A stretch of DNA of 64,000 nucleotides from Streptomyces marispadix (lineage in GTDB: Bacteria; Actinomycetota; Actinomycetes; Streptomycetales; Streptomycetaceae): contig NZ_JAKWJU010000002.1 of the NCBI RefSeq assembly GCF_022524345.1, positions 5,570,001-5,634,000 on the forward strand, written 5' to 3'. Below are positions 1 to 9,344 of the stretch, one piece after another (the stretch's first letter is position 1; each line of letters opens with the position of its first letter). The position numbers and the translations under genes are program-made. The notes under the pieces were generated by a model, which was given only the letters and a program-made list of their open reading frames with translations, had not been told where the DNA came from and made no database searches.

Positions 1-373
1 AAGAGCCCGCGCCCGCCGTCCCGCCGCTCGCCGGAGCCACCGCCGCCGGCCACCCAGGGCCACGCCCTGGAACCGCCCCTCTGGGCCCGGGGCGGCCGGG
101 CCTCCACGGGTTACGTCCCGTGGGGGCCCGCGGCATGTGCGCATGCGTCGCCGCGGGGTGCGCCCCGCCCTCTGCTCAGCCCGTCGTCCCTCAACTCTCC
201 CTCGGCGAGGGGAAGTTGGACGAGGATGGACCAAACCGCGGTGTTGCGGCGTCGACGGCGACGCCCCGGTGGCGTGGTGTCCGCCGGATGGTCACAGGCG
301 AAGCCGCCGATGTGGGCCATGCCACATCGGCGATTGTTGACCCTCCGGTTACTGCAAGGCCGAATCTCGTCCC
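1..373. other. Non-coding left edge
   Basis: No gene is convincing here. Two hairpins lie near the edge: a 7-bp stem at 54-60/64-70 with a 3-base loop, and another at 104-110/117-123. They could terminate a gene that lies left of the window, without a T-run, as is common in high-GC actinomycetes. The right part carries the probable control region of the MerR gene that follows. Confidence 0.5.
307..367 (+). promoter_or_regulatory. Candidate operator and promoter of the MerR-family gene
   Basis: A perfect inverted repeat with 9-bp arms (CCGATGTGG at 307-315, CCACATCGG at 322-330, 6-base spacer) stands just upstream of a TTGACC box at 337-342. A GAATCT box follows at 362-367, after 19 bases. 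An over-long 19-bp spacer is the hallmark of promoters distorted by MerR-family activators. The ATG at 374 is only 6 bases past the -10-like box, so the transcript would be nearly leaderless. Autoregulation is inferred. Confidence 0.4.
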
Positions 374-1219
374 ATGCTCTCCATCAGCGACTTCAGCTCC
401 ATCTGCCAACTGCCCCCGCAAACCCTGCGGTACTACCACTCCGAGGGCCTGCTCGTTCCCGCCGAGGTCGACGAGGCGACCGGCTACCGCACGTACAACT
501 TCGACCAGGTCGAACAGGCCATGCTCGTCACCGTCCTTCGCGGTTCGGGACTCAGCGTCAAGGACGTCAGGCGCGTGCTCGACGAGCCGGACACCGCCAC
601 CGCCCTTCTTCAGCAGCACAGCGTGGAAGTGCGGCGCCGGAGGGAGATCCAGGACAACGCGCTCGGTGACGCACGTGTGCTGCTCGCCGCCTGGCCGGAA
701 CCGCGGATACGCCAGGTGCCCGGGATGACCGTGGTGTCGAAGGTGGTGCCCGGCCCGGAGACCGGGGCACGTGACTATTACGACTGGGACTACGCCGATA
801 CCGCCCTCGCCGCCACCCTGGAGGAAGTCATCGAGACGGTGGAGTCGTGCGGGGCCGTGGTCTCGGGGTCGCCGTGGCGCTCCCCGGCCGCCGAGACCGA
901 AGAGCAAATGAAGCAGCAGGTGACCGCGGAGGGACCGCACTGGCTGGTGAAGGTCCCCGTCACGGCGGACGAGAAGGCCCTCGCGGCTCTTCACGGCGAT
1001 GTCGAGGTGCAGAGCTTTCAGGCACGGGAGGAGTTGTCGATCGTCCTCCCGGGCCGAAGCTCGAACGCCAAGTACGCCACTGCGATCTCGCGCCTGGTCC
1101 AGTACCCCGCCCAGCACGACCTCGGCGGCCGCATGGTCGAGATCACCGCCGTCCGTCAGGTGCTGCACGAGGACAGCGTCGAGACCGCCATGGCACTCGT
1201 CGCTTTCGACGAGTCCTGA
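374..1219 (+). CDS. MerR-family transcriptional regulator
   Basis: This 281-residue cytoplasmic DNA-binding protein has a MerR-type winged helix-turn-helix at residues 1-70. The typical run SISDFSSICQL, TLRYYHSEGLL and the GYRTYNFDQVEQ wing are all readable. A helical linker of about 40 residues (dimerisation in this family) leads to a C-terminal effector domain of about 160 residues (110-275), which I do not recognise; its size would suit a GyrI-like ligand-binding fold, but no motif proves it. No cysteine cluster for metal binding is visible. The gene stands alone, with a non-coding stretch before dxs, so its target is unknown and self-control is the default guess. The ATG at 374 is chosen because the HTH begins right there. 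Confidence 0.85.
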   Translation: MLSISDFSSICQLPPQTLRYYHSEGLLVPAEVDEATGYRTYNFDQVEQAMLVTVLRGSGLSVKDVRRVLDEPDTATALLQQHSVEVRRRREIQDNALGDARVLLAAWPEPRIRQVPGMTVVSKVVPGPETGARDYYDWDYADTALAATLEEVIETVESCGAVVSGSPWRSPAAETEEQMKQQVTAEGPHWLVKVPVTADEKALAALHGDVEVQSFQAREELSIVLPGRSSNAKYATAISRLVQYPAQHDLGGRMVEITAVRQVLHEDSVETAMALVAFDES

Positions 1220-1643
1220 GCCGGGACGTCGGGCTCAACATGGGGCACGGTACTCGGAGTTGGAATCGTCCCGGACGGGTCGTGGGAGATCGCCGTGCCG
1301 CTGATCGCACCGTCGAGGGTGCGGCCGTCAGGCGGTGCGTGGACCGGGCGAGCCGGGCTCCAGGACGCACGTCCTGCCGACGCGTACGGACCTCGCGAGC
1401 GCCGCCCGGCACGCACCCACCTTGGCCCGTATGCAGGCGGCACGCGTCCTTGTTCCCCGGAACGGACGCCTCCCGCGCGGTGTGCCGCACTTGCCTTCCG
1501 CCCCGGAAGGGAGCCCTCCGCCGAGGCGCGGCGCGGCCAGACGGGTGATCGATCTCGCACAGCCGGGAGACCCCGGGGGCCCTCGGAACATTAGACTCGA
1601 CGGATCGGCACAGCTCGCTCACGCTCGAAGGCAAGGAGGCACC
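1220..1643. other. Intergenic region upstream of dxs
   Basis: No gene is supported; the open frames here lack protein-like sequence or known motifs. A TAGACT box at 1592-1597 resembles an actinomycete -10 element and would start transcription roughly 40 bases before the dxs start codon. The -35 region is weak. A good ribosome-binding site, AAGGAGG, lies at 1633-1639. Confidence 0.4.
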
Positions 1644-3638
1644 GTGGATAAGGGGCCGCGCTCGGCGCGTCATCCCGGTTCGGGGGCGGTGGAGTTCCCC
1701 AAGGCGCAGCGCCGGGGAAGGTGGGATCTGCTGACCCGTGTCGAGGGGCCGCGCGACCTCGACGAGCTCTCACCGGAGCAGTTGGAGCAGCTTGCCGGGG
1801 AGGTACGGTCCTTCCTCGTCGATTCCGTCTCCAAGACCGGCGGTCACCTCGGTCCCAATCTGGGCGTGGTGGAGCTGACCATCGCCCTCCACCGGGTGTT
1901 CGACTCCCCGAAGGACCGCATCCTGTTCGACACCGGCCACCAGTGCTACGTGCACAAACTCCTCACCGGACGCCAGGACTTCGCCAAGCTCAAGAGCAAG
2001 GGCGGCCTGTCGGGCTACCCCTCGCGTGCAGAGTCCGAGCACGACGTCATCGAGAACAGCCACGCCTCCACGGTCCTCGGCTGGGCGGACGGCCTGGCGA
2101 AGGCCAACGAGCTGCGCCACAGCGACGACCACGTGGTGGCCGTCATCGGCGACGGCGCCCTCACCGGCGGCATGGCGTGGGAAGCCCTCAACAACATCGC
2201 CGCCGCCAAGGACCGTCCGCTCGTCATCGTCGTCAACGACAACGAGCGAAGCTACGCGCCGACCATCGGCGGCCTCGCCAACCACCTGGCCACGCTGCGC
2301 ACCACGGACGGCTACGAGCGCTTCCTCGCCCGCGGCAAGGAGGTGCTCAACCGCACGCCGGTCGTGGGCAAGCCGCTGTACGAGACGCTGCACGGCGCGA
2401 AGAAGGGCCTGAAGGACTTCATCGCCCCGCAGGGCATGTTCGAGGACCTCGGCCTGAAGTACGTCGGCCCCATCGACGGCCACGACCTCGCCGCCGTCGA
2501 GTCCGCACTCCAGCGCGCCAAGCGCTTCGGCGGACCCGTACTCGTGCACTGCCTCACGGAGAAGGGCCGCGGATACCAGCCGGCGCTGGAGGACGAGGCG
2601 GACCAGTTCCACCAGGTCGGGATCATCCACCCCGACACCGGCCTGCCGGTGAAGTCCTCTGGCGCGGACTGGACTTCGGTCTTCGGCGAGGAGATGGTCA
2701 AGCTCGGGCGTGAGCGTGAGGACATCGTCGCCATCACCGCCGCGATGATGCGCCCCGTCGGACTGCACGGTTTCGCCGAGGAGTTCCCCGAGCGCGTCTA
2801 CGACGTGGGCATCGCCGAGCAGCACGCCGCCGTGTCGGCCGCGGGGCTCGCCACCGGCGGCATGCACCCCGTCTTCGCCGTCTACGCGACGTTCCTCAAC
2901 CGGGCCTTCGACCAGCTTCTGATGGATGTGGCGCTGCACAAGTGCGGCGTGACCTTCGTGCTCGACCGCGCGGGCGTCACCGGCTCCGACGGGCCCTCGC
3001 ACAACGGCATGTGGGACATGTCCGTGCTCCAGTGCGTTCCGGGGCTGCGTCTCGCCGCGCCACGCGACGCCGAGCAGGTGCGCCTCCAGCTCCGTGAGGC
3101 CGTCGAGGTGGACGACGCACCCACTGTGGTCCGCTACTCCAAGGGCAAGGTCGGACCGGCCGTTCCGGCCGTCGGCCGCGTGGGCAGGATGGACGTGCTG
3201 CGCAAACCGGCCGACGTTCAGCGCCCGGACGTGCTGCTGGTGTCGGTCGGCGCGCTCGCCCCGATGTGCCTGGAGATCGCCGACCTCCTCGACAAGCAGG
3301 GCATCTCCACGACCGTCGTCGACCCCCGCTGGGTCAAGCCCGTCGACGAGGAGCTGGCGCCGCTGGCCGAGCAGCACCGCGTCGTGGTCACCGTCGAGGA
3401 CAACGGCCGCGCGGGCGGCGTGGGTTCGGCCGTGGCGCAGTCGCTGCGCGACGCGAACGTCGACGTGCCGCTGCGTGACTTCGGCATCCCCGAGCGCTTC
3501 CTCGACCACGGTTCGCGTGCGGACGTGATGGCCGAGATCGGGCTGACCGCGCCGGACATCGCCCGTCAGGTGACGGGTCTCGTGGCGAAGCTGGACGGCC
3601 GGTACGAGACGGAGGCCGCGGAGGCGGCGCGTGACTGA
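1644..3638 (+). CDS. dxs: 1-deoxy-D-xylulose-5-phosphate synthase
   Basis: Dxs condenses pyruvate and glyceraldehyde 3-phosphate to 1-deoxy-D-xylulose 5-phosphate, the entry step of the non-mevalonate isoprenoid pathway, using thiamine diphosphate and Mg2+. The 664-residue product shows the [15 protein letters not shown] substrate region, the cofactor motif GDGALTGG (about residue 169) continuing to [13 protein letters not shown], and the catalytic-domain block [18 protein letters not shown]. The C-terminal transketolase domain contains VDPRWVKP. I chose GTG 1644 because AAGGAGG ends four bases before it; the frame stays open further upstream but without family similarity. The N-terminus is about 20 residues longer than in many homologues. 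Product supply would serve the terpene cyclase at 18.2 kb among others. Confidence 0.95.
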   Translation: MDKGPRSARHPGSGAVEFPKAQRRGRWDLLTRVEGPRDLDELSPEQLEQLAGEVRSFLVDSVSKTGGHLGPNLGVVELTIALHRVFDSPKDRILFDTGHQCYVHKLLTGRQDFAKLKSKGGLSGYPSRAESEHDVIENSHASTVLGWADGLAKANELRHSDDHVVAVIGDGALTGGMAWEALNNIAAAKDRPLVIVVNDNERSYAPTIGGLANHLATLRTTDGYERFLARGKEVLNRTPVVGKPLYETLHGAKKGLKDFIAPQGMFEDLGLKYVGPIDGHDLAAVESALQRAKRFGGPVLVHCLTEKGRGYQPALEDEADQFHQVGIIHPDTGLPVKSSGADWTSVFGEEMVKLGREREDIVAITAAMMRPVGLHGFAEEFPERVYDVGIAEQHAAVSAAGLATGGMHPVFAVYATFLNRAFDQLLMDVALHKCGVTFVLDRAGVTGSDGPSHNGMWDMSVLQCVPGLRLAAPRDAEQVRLQLREAVEVDDAPTVVRYSKGKVGPAVPAVGRVGRMDVLRKPADVQRPDVLLVSVGALAPMCLEIADLLDKQGISTTVVDPRWVKPVDEELAPLAEQHRVVVTVEDNGRAGGVGSAVAQSLRDANVDVPLRDFGIPERFLDHGSRADVMAEIGLTAPDIARQVTGLVAKLDGRYETEAAEAARD

Positions 3639-3833
3639 GCGCCTGGCTGTGCGCGTCACCGAACACGTCGCTGCGCGCGGTCGGTTGAGCGCGGGCGACT
3701 GAGCCAGGGCGGTTGCCGGTTCGCCGACGCGGCCGCCGCTTGGAGCCGGACCGAAGGGCCGGGTCCGTGCCCGTGAGGGCTCGGACCCGGCCCTCGCCGC
3801 GTCGGCTCCACGTACCCGGCTAGCTTTGGTGCC

Positions 3834-5552
3834 ATGCCGCCGCCACCGCGTACGAAGCGCACGACCCGTACGACGTCCACGCCTGCCACGGCGTCCACGG
3901 CCAGTGCGAAGTCCACGGGCCCCGCGGCGTCCGGGAGTCGGGCGGCGACGGGGGCGGGGGCGGGGGCGGGGGCGGGGAACGACTGTCACGGTCCCGGCGA
4001 CGGCGCCGCCACCGAGAACCCCGCCGCCGGGGGCGCCTCCGTGGAGACCGGCACGGCACGGGACCGCCAGTACTGGCTCCGGCTGCTGCCCGTACTGATG
4101 CTGCTGACCGCGGTGACGCGGCTGCCGTCCTTCGCGCGCCCCCTCTGGAACCCCGACGAGGGATATCTCGCCACGCAGGCACGGCAGTTGGCGGCCGGAG
4201 GCACGCTCTACGAGACGGTCGTGGACCGCAAGCCGCCGCTGCTGCCGTGGCTCTACCGCGCCGCGTTCGCCCTCTTCGGCGACGAGTCGCTGTGGCCGCT
4301 GCGGGTGGCCGCGTCGCTGGCGGTGCTGGCGTCCGCGCTGCTGCTCGCCTCGCTCGCGCGCCGCCGCTGGGGCGAGGGCGCGGGCCGGTTCGCGGGAGTG
4401 TGCCTCGTACTGGCCTCCGTCGCGCTGGTTCCCGAGGACACGCAGGCGGCGACGTTCGAGGTCTTCATGGTGCCCTGGACGGTGCTGGCCATGTGGTGTG
4501 CGGACAGGGGCCGTTGGGCGTGGGCGGGCGTGGCCGTCGCGGGAGCGGTGCTCACCAAGCAGACGGGCGGCGCCGTGCTCGTGCCCGTGCTGTGGCTGCT
4601 GTGGTCCCGGCGAATGCGGCCCCGGTACGCGCTCGGCCGGCCGCTGTCGGGCCTGTCGGCCGGTGCCGTGCTGCCCGTGCTTGCGGCGGCGCTGCTCCAC
4701 GGCCCCGCACGCTTCGTCTTCTGGACGGCCACGGGGTCCGGGAGTTACATGTCGGCCGACGGCGCGATGGGCCATGCGCTGCTGCGTGCGCTCGCCAACG
4801 GCGGTCTGCTGCTTGCCGGTTGCCTGCCCATGACGGCGGCACTGCTCTACGTGATGCGCACCCGCGTCCGTGCCCGCAGCCGTACCCGCAAGGGATCTCG
4901 TCCCCCTGCCGCGCCCGGCACGGGAAGCGACCGAACCACGGACGTCTGGATCTGGCTGGCGGCCTCAGCGGCGGCCGTGTGCGTCGGCTTCCAGTTCTTC
5001 GGTCACTACTTCCTTCAACTCACCCCCGCCGTCGCCCTGTTGGCCGCAGAGGCACTGCGCCACCTCACAAGTCGCGCGGCGAAGGCGGCCATCGCCCTCA
5101 ACTCGCTGGTGACCGCGGGTCTCCTCGGCTGGGCGCTGTGGCTCTTCCCCTCCGCCGAACTCGCCCATCAGCAGCGGCTCGCGGACGAGGTCCGCTCCCG
5201 TACCTCCCGCGCCGAGCCTGTGCTGCTGTGGGGCATGCATCCCGAGGGCTACTGGTTCGCCGAACGCGCCCCCGCCTCCCGCTACCTCACCGCCGGTTTC
5301 CTCACCAACTTCAGCGGTGGCCGGGGCGGGGCCCGCGTGGGGGAGCGCTACGCCATGACCGGCGCCTGGCCGTATTTCCGCCGCGAACTGGCGCGCAGGC
5401 CACCCGAGTTGATCGTCGACGACTCGCGGGGGAAGCCGTACGGCGCCGTGCACACGCCCACGCTGCGTGCGTATCTCGCCCGCCATTACGAACGCGTGGA
5501 CACCGTCGACGGTGCGGTCCTCTACGCCCGTTCGCCGCGCCCGGCGCCCTGA
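3834..5552 (+). CDS. Membrane glycosyltransferase, GT39/ArnT-like
   Basis: This is a 572-residue polytopic membrane protein of the PMT_2/ArnT (GT-C fold) type, which moves a sugar from a polyprenyl-phosphate carrier to an extracytoplasmic acceptor. Acceptor and sugar cannot be told from sequence. The first 80 residues are low-complexity (Pro/Thr/Ala, then an Ala-Gly run). The first membrane helix starts near residue 82, followed by the diagnostic luminal loop with NPDEGY at 106-111, where the acidic pair is the usual catalytic site, and then many hydrophobic helices. The tail after about residue 435 is soluble. No clear ribosome-binding site precedes the ATG, so the start could be further downstream near residue 75. 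Confidence 0.75.
   Translation: MPPPPRTKRTTRTTSTPATASTASAKSTGPAASGSRAATGAGAGAGAGNDCHGPGDGAATENPAAGGASVETGTARDRQYWLRLLPVLMLLTAVTRLPSFARPLWNPDEGYLATQARQLAAGGTLYETVVDRKPPLLPWLYRAAFALFGDESLWPLRVAASLAVLASALLLASLARRRWGEGAGRFAGVCLVLASVALVPEDTQAATFEVFMVPWTVLAMWCADRGRWAWAGVAVAGAVLTKQTGGAVLVPVLWLLWSRRMRPRYALGRPLSGLSAGAVLPVLAAALLHGPARFVFWTATGSGSYMSADGAMGHALLRALANGGLLLAGCLPMTAALLYVMRTRVRARSRTRKGSRPPAAPGTGSDRTTDVWIWLAASAAAVCVGFQFFGHYFLQLTPAVALLAAEALRHLTSRAAKAAIALNSLVTAGLLGWALWLFPSAELAHQQRLADEVRSRTSRAEPVLLWGMHPEGYWFAERAPASRYLTAGFLTNFSGGRGGARVGERYAMTGAWPYFRRELARRPPELIVDDSRGKPYGAVHTPTLRAYLARHYERVDTVDGAVLYARSPRPAP
3950..3973 (+). repeat. Hexanucleotide repeat GGGGGC, four copies
   Basis: Four perfect GGGGGC units encode an alternating Ala-Gly run in the disordered N-terminus of the GT39-like protein. 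Units of six keep the frame, so copy-number change would only alter linker length. The G-runs could form a quadruplex. Confidence 0.9.
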
Positions 5553-5577
5553 TCCGTGCCCGGCGCCCTGATCCGCG
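5540..5577 (+). repeat. 19-bp tandem duplication across the GT39 stop codon
   Basis: Two 19-base copies (5540-5558 and 5559-5577, one mismatch) begin CCCGGCGCCCTGATCCG. The first copy holds the stop codon of the glycosyltransferase gene. It looks like a small local duplication with no coding role. Confidence 0.8.
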
Positions 5578-5688
5578 CCCGGCTGCCCCCAGCCGGTCCC
5601 CCGGCCATCATCCAGTGCACCCGGCCTTCGCCGCCCGGCCTGACGCCCCCGGCCTGTAGCGGCCTCCCGCCCTGTTCGCACGCACAAC

Positions 5689-5727
5689 GGCGCCCGTCCG
5701 CCGGCCACTTGCCGGCGGACGGGCGCC
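5689..5727. terminator. Bidirectional terminator between convergent genes
   Basis: A perfect 17-bp stem (5689-5705 with 5711-5727) and 5-base loop CACTT sits between the ends of the GT39-like gene (plus strand) and the fadB-like gene (minus strand). It has no T-tract, as is usual here, and can serve both directions. Confidence 0.85.
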
Positions 5728-5756
5728 TTCGCGAGCGCGCCGGTCGGCGTGGGGGA

Positions 5757-7889
5757 TTATGCCGGTACGCTCGCGACCCCCGGCTCCAGGAAGCGGCGCC
5801 CTGTGGCCCGCTCGCTGACGCCCTCACGGTCCAGGTACGGGGTGATGCCGCCCAGGTGGAAGGGCCAGCCCGCGCCGGTGATCAGGCACAGGTCGATGTC
5901 CTGCGCCTCGGCGACGACACCCTCGTCGAGCATCAGGCGCACCTCCTGGGCGATGGCGTCCAGCGCCCGCTCGCGCACCTGCTCCTCCGTGAGCTGCACA
6001 TCGCCCGTCTGGAAGAGCGCCTCGACCTCCGGGTCCAACTCGGGCTTGCCGGAGCCCGGTACGTAGAGGTTGCGCTTGCCCGCCTCGACGACGCGGCCGA
6101 GGTTCTCCGAGACGCCGAAGCGGTCGGGGAACGCGTCGTGCAGCGTGCCCGACACGTGGTGGGCGACGGCCGGACCGACCAGCTCCAGCAGCACGATCGG
6201 CGACATGGGCAGGCCCAGCGGCGCCAGAGCGCGGTCGGCGACGTCGACCGGAGTGCCCTCGTCGATCGAGCGCAGCACCTCGCCGAGGAAGCGCGTCAGC
6301 ACTCGGTTGACGACGAACGCCGGTGCGTCCTTGACCAGAACGGCCGTCTTCTTCAGGGACTTGGCGACGGAGAACGCCGTGGCCAGCGACGCGTCGTCGG
6401 TGCGCTCCGCTCGTACGATCTCCAGCAGCGGCAGCACGGCCACCGGGTTGAAGAAGTGGAAGCCGACGACCCGCTCGGGGTGCTTGAGCTTCGACGCCAT
6501 CTCCGTGACCGACAGCGACGAGGTGTTGGTGGCGAGGATGGCGTGCTCCGGCACGACCGCCTCGACCTCCGCGAAGATCTTCTGCTTGAGGCCCATCTCC
6601 TCGAAGACGGCCTCGATGACGAAGTCCGCGTCACCGAAGGCGGCGGCCTTGTCCAGCGATCCGGTCACCAGCGCCTTCAGCCGGTTCGCCTTGTCCTGGT
6701 TGACACGGCCCTTCAGCAGCAGCTTGTCGATCTCCTCGTGGACGTAGCCCACGCCCTTGTCGACCCGCTCCTGGTCGAGGTCGGTCAGTACGACCGGCAC
6801 CTCCAGGCGGCGCGCGAAGAGCAGCGCGAGCTGCGAGGCCATCAGACCCGCGCCCACGACGCCCACCTTGGTGACGGGACGAGCCAGCGACTTGTCCGGA
6901 GCACCGACGGGCCGCTTGGCGCGCTTCTGCACCAGGTTGAACGCGTAGATGCCGCTGCGCAGTTCACCGCCCATGATCAGGTCGGCGAGCGCCTTGTCCT
7001 CGGCCTCGAATCCCGCACGCAGGTCGCCGCTCTTGGCCGCCGCGACGATGTCGAGCGCACGGTAGGCGGCGGGCGCAGCGCCGTGCACCTTGTCGTCGGC
7101 GATCTGCCGCCCGCGTGCGACGGCCTGGTCCCACGCCTCGTCCCGGTCGACCTCGGCCCGTACGACCTCGGTCTCGCCCTTGAGCACGGAAGCGGTCCAG
7201 CGCAGCGACTGCTCCAGGAAGTCCGCGCCCTCGAACAGGGCGTCGGCGATGCCCAGTTCGTAGACCTGCGGGCCCTTGAGCTGCTTGTTCTGGTTGAGGG
7301 AGTTCTCGACGATGACCGTGACGGCACGGTCGGCGCCGATGAGGTTCGGCAGCAGCGCGCACCCGCCCCAGCCGGGCACCAGCCCGAGGAAGACCTCCGG
7401 CAGACCGAACGCTGGCACGGCCTGCGAGACGGTGCGGTAGGTGCAGTGCAGCCCCACCTCGACGCCGCCGCCCATCGCCGCGCCGTTGTAGTACGCGAAG
7501 CTCGGCACGCCCAGGTCGGCCAGCCGACGGAACACCGCGTGACCGCCCTGCCCGATGGCGAGCGCGTCCTCGCGCTCCTTCAGCAGCTCGACGCCCTTGA
7601 GGTCGGCGCCCACGGCGAAGATGAACGGCTTGCCGGTGATGCCGACGCCGACGATCTCGCCGTCCTTCGCCTCCTTCTCGACCTGGTCGATCGCGGCGTT
7701 CAGATTGGCCAGCGAGGCCGGGCCGAACGTCGTCGGCTTGGTGTGGTCGAAGCCGTTGTCCAGGGTGATCAGCGCGAACCGGCCCGCGCCGCCCGGGAGT
7801 TCGAGGTGGCGCACATGCGCCTGAGTGACGACCTCGTCCGGGAACAGCTCGGCCGCGCCCTTCAGCAACTCGGCGGTGTTGGTGCTCAC
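5757..7889 (-). CDS. fadB: Fatty-acid oxidation complex alpha subunit (enoyl-CoA hydratase / 3-hydroxyacyl-CoA dehydrogenase)
   Basis: This 710-residue multifunctional enzyme hydrates 2-enoyl-CoA and oxidises L-3-hydroxyacyl-CoA with NAD+, the middle steps of beta-oxidation. The N-terminal crotonase domain (about 1-300) contains ITGKPFIFAVGADLKG and the oxyanion loop NGAAMGGGVEVGLHC. A Rossmann motif, VGVVGAGLMASQLA, opens the dehydrogenase domain near residue 345, and GFHFFNPVAVLPLLEIV holds the catalytic His. A C-terminal 3HCDH domain completes it. GTG 7889 gives the family N-terminus (STNTAELLKGAAELFPDEVV) and overlaps the thiolase stop codon by four bases (GTGA), so the two genes are coupled. 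Upstream in-frame codons lack family similarity. Confidence 0.93.
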   Translation of the reverse strand: MSTNTAELLKGAAELFPDEVVTQAHVRHLELPGGAGRFALITLDNGFDHTKPTTFGPASLANLNAAIDQVEKEAKDGEIVGVGITGKPFIFAVGADLKGVELLKEREDALAIGQGGHAVFRRLADLGVPSFAYYNGAAMGGGVEVGLHCTYRTVSQAVPAFGLPEVFLGLVPGWGGCALLPNLIGADRAVTVIVENSLNQNKQLKGPQVYELGIADALFEGADFLEQSLRWTASVLKGETEVVRAEVDRDEAWDQAVARGRQIADDKVHGAAPAAYRALDIVAAAKSGDLRAGFEAEDKALADLIMGGELRSGIYAFNLVQKRAKRPVGAPDKSLARPVTKVGVVGAGLMASQLALLFARRLEVPVVLTDLDQERVDKGVGYVHEEIDKLLLKGRVNQDKANRLKALVTGSLDKAAAFGDADFVIEAVFEEMGLKQKIFAEVEAVVPEHAILATNTSSLSVTEMASKLKHPERVVGFHFFNPVAVLPLLEIVRAERTDDASLATAFSVAKSLKKTAVLVKDAPAFVVNRVLTRFLGEVLRSIDEGTPVDVADRALAPLGLPMSPIVLLELVGPAVAHHVSGTLHDAFPDRFGVSENLGRVVEAGKRNLYVPGSGKPELDPEVEALFQTGDVQLTEEQVRERALDAIAQEVRLMLDEGVVAEAQDIDLCLITGAGWPFHLGGITPYLDREGVSERATGRRFLEPGVASVPA

Positions 7890-9106
7890 TTGCCTGCCCC
7901 TTCGAAGTTCGGGTTCTCCCAGATGACGGTTCCGCCCATGCCGAAGCCGACGCACATCGTCGTCAGCCCGTAGCGCACATGCGGCTGCTCCTCGAACTGC
8001 CGCGCAAGCTGCGTCATCAGCCGCACGCCGGAGGAGGCCAGCGGGTGCCCGTAGGCGATGGCGCCGCCGTACTGGTTGACGCGAGGGTCGTCGTCGGCGA
8101 TGCCGTAGTGGTCGAGCAGCGCCAGCACCTGCACCGCGAACGCCTCGTTGACCTCGAACAGGCCGATGTCGTCGATCGACAGCCCGGCCTTGGCGAGCGC
8201 CTTCTGCGTGGACGGCACCGGCCCTACGCCCATGACCTCCGGCTCGACACCGGCGAAGGCGTAGCTGACCAGCCGCATCCTGACCGGCAGACCCAGCTCC
8301 TCGGCGAAGTCCTCGGCGGCGATCAGCGAGGCGGTGGCACCGTCGTTGAGCCCCGCGGCGTTGCCCGGTGTGACGCGGCCGTGCGCGCGGAAGGGCGTCT
8401 TCAGCCCGGCGAGGCTCTCCAGGGTGGTGCCCGGACGCATCGGCTCGTCCTGCGTGGCCAGACCCCAGCCGGTCTCCCCGCCCTCCTCGTTGGTGCGGCG
8501 GACCGAGATCGGTACGAGGTCCTGCTGGATCTTGCCGTTGGCGTACGCCTTGGCGGCCTTCTCCTGGCTGCGCACCGCGTACTCGTCGGCGCGCTGCTTG
8601 GTCAGATGCGGGAAGCGGTCGTGCAGGTTCTCCGCCGTCATGCCCATGAACAGGGCGGACTGGTCGACCAGCTTCTCCGATACGAAGCGGGGGTTGGGGT
8701 CGACGCCCTCACCCATCGGGTGACGGCCCATGTGCTCGACGCCGCCCGCGACCACGACGTCGTACGCGCCGAAGGAGATGGAACCGGCGGTGGACGTCAC
8801 CGCCGTCATCGCGCCGGCACACATGCGGTCGATCGAGTATCCGGGAACGGTGTTGGGCAGCCCGGCCAGGATGCCCGCGGTGCGGCCGAGGGTCAGGCCC
8901 TGGTCGCCGATCTGCGTGGTGGCGGCGATCGCCACCTCGTCGATGCGCTCCGGGGGCAAGTCCGGGTTACGGCGCAGCAGTTCGCGGATGCACTTCACGA
9001 CCAGGTCGTCTGCCCTGGTCTCGTGATAGATGCCCTTGGGGCCCGCCTTGCCGAACGGTGTGCGGACGCCGTCGACGAAGACGACGTCCCTAGCGGTACG
9101 AGGCAC
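7886..9106 (-). CDS. fadA: Acetyl-CoA C-acyltransferase (thiolase)
   Basis: This 406-residue thiolase cleaves 3-ketoacyl-CoA with CoA to acetyl-CoA and a shortened acyl-CoA, the last beta-oxidation step, and partners the alpha subunit encoded immediately downstream. The nucleophile sits in YSIDRMCAGAMTAV (near residue 95); the other active-site blocks are VNEAFAVQVLA, GGAIAYGHPLASSG and the second catalytic Cys in TTMCVGFGMGG. GTG 9106 follows a strong GGAGGAGAG site. The stop TGA overlaps the next GTG. The two-gene operon probably starts in the 238 bases between here and the ribonuclease D gene. Confidence 0.95.
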   Translation of the reverse strand: MPRTARDVVFVDGVRTPFGKAGPKGIYHETRADDLVVKCIRELLRRNPDLPPERIDEVAIAATTQIGDQGLTLGRTAGILAGLPNTVPGYSIDRMCAGAMTAVTSTAGSISFGAYDVVVAGGVEHMGRHPMGEGVDPNPRFVSEKLVDQSALFMGMTAENLHDRFPHLTKQRADEYAVRSQEKAAKAYANGKIQQDLVPISVRRTNEEGGETGWGLATQDEPMRPGTTLESLAGLKTPFRAHGRVTPGNAAGLNDGATASLIAAEDFAEELGLPVRMRLVSYAFAGVEPEVMGVGPVPSTQKALAKAGLSIDDIGLFEVNEAFAVQVLALLDHYGIADDDPRVNQYGGAIAYGHPLASSGVRLMTQLARQFEEQPHVRYGLTTMCVGFGMGGTVIWENPNFEGAGK

Positions 9107-9286
9107 TTTGGCTCTCCTCCAGGTGCGGTGCAGTTACGCCGTACGGCGCGCTTCCCAAGAGCCATGCTACCCGTGGGTAACTGAGGGGCAAGGCCGGTTT
9201 CCGGGGAGGGGCACACGTCACATCGAGGGCCGGGGGAGGCGAGCCCGCCGGCGGTGCGGTCCGGCGTGCGAGGCCCGGCAGCAGAC

Positions 9287-9320
9287 CGCCCGCCCCGTCG
9301 TCACTCCGACGAGGCGGGCG
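9287..9320 (-). terminator. Probable terminator downstream of rnd
   Basis: A hairpin pairs CGCCCGCC (9287-9294) with GGCGGGCG (9313-9320) and GTCG with CGAC around a 6-base loop; there is one mismatch. It follows the end of the ribonuclease D gene on the minus strand. A 13-base direct repeat (CGAGGCCCGGCAG) stands on both sides of it. Confidence 0.55.
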
Positions 9321-9344
9321 CGACCGCCGAGGCCCGGCAGGCGC

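Noticed and set aside
1335..1643. Extending Dxs 103 codons upstream
   Set aside because: The extension has no Dxs similarity, while GTG 1644 has an AAGGAGG ribosome-binding site at the right distance.
1770..4775. A very long minus-strand open frame (about 1000 codons) across dxs and the GT39 gene
   Set aside because: It is a shadow of the GC-skewed third positions of dxs; the plus strand encodes recognisable Dxs and glycosyltransferase motifs, and the minus-strand product is Arg/His/Gly-rich without domains.
5556..7973. An 805-codon plus-strand frame antisense to fadB
   Set aside because: The minus strand encodes a complete fatty-acid oxidation alpha subunit; the plus-strand product has no family motif.
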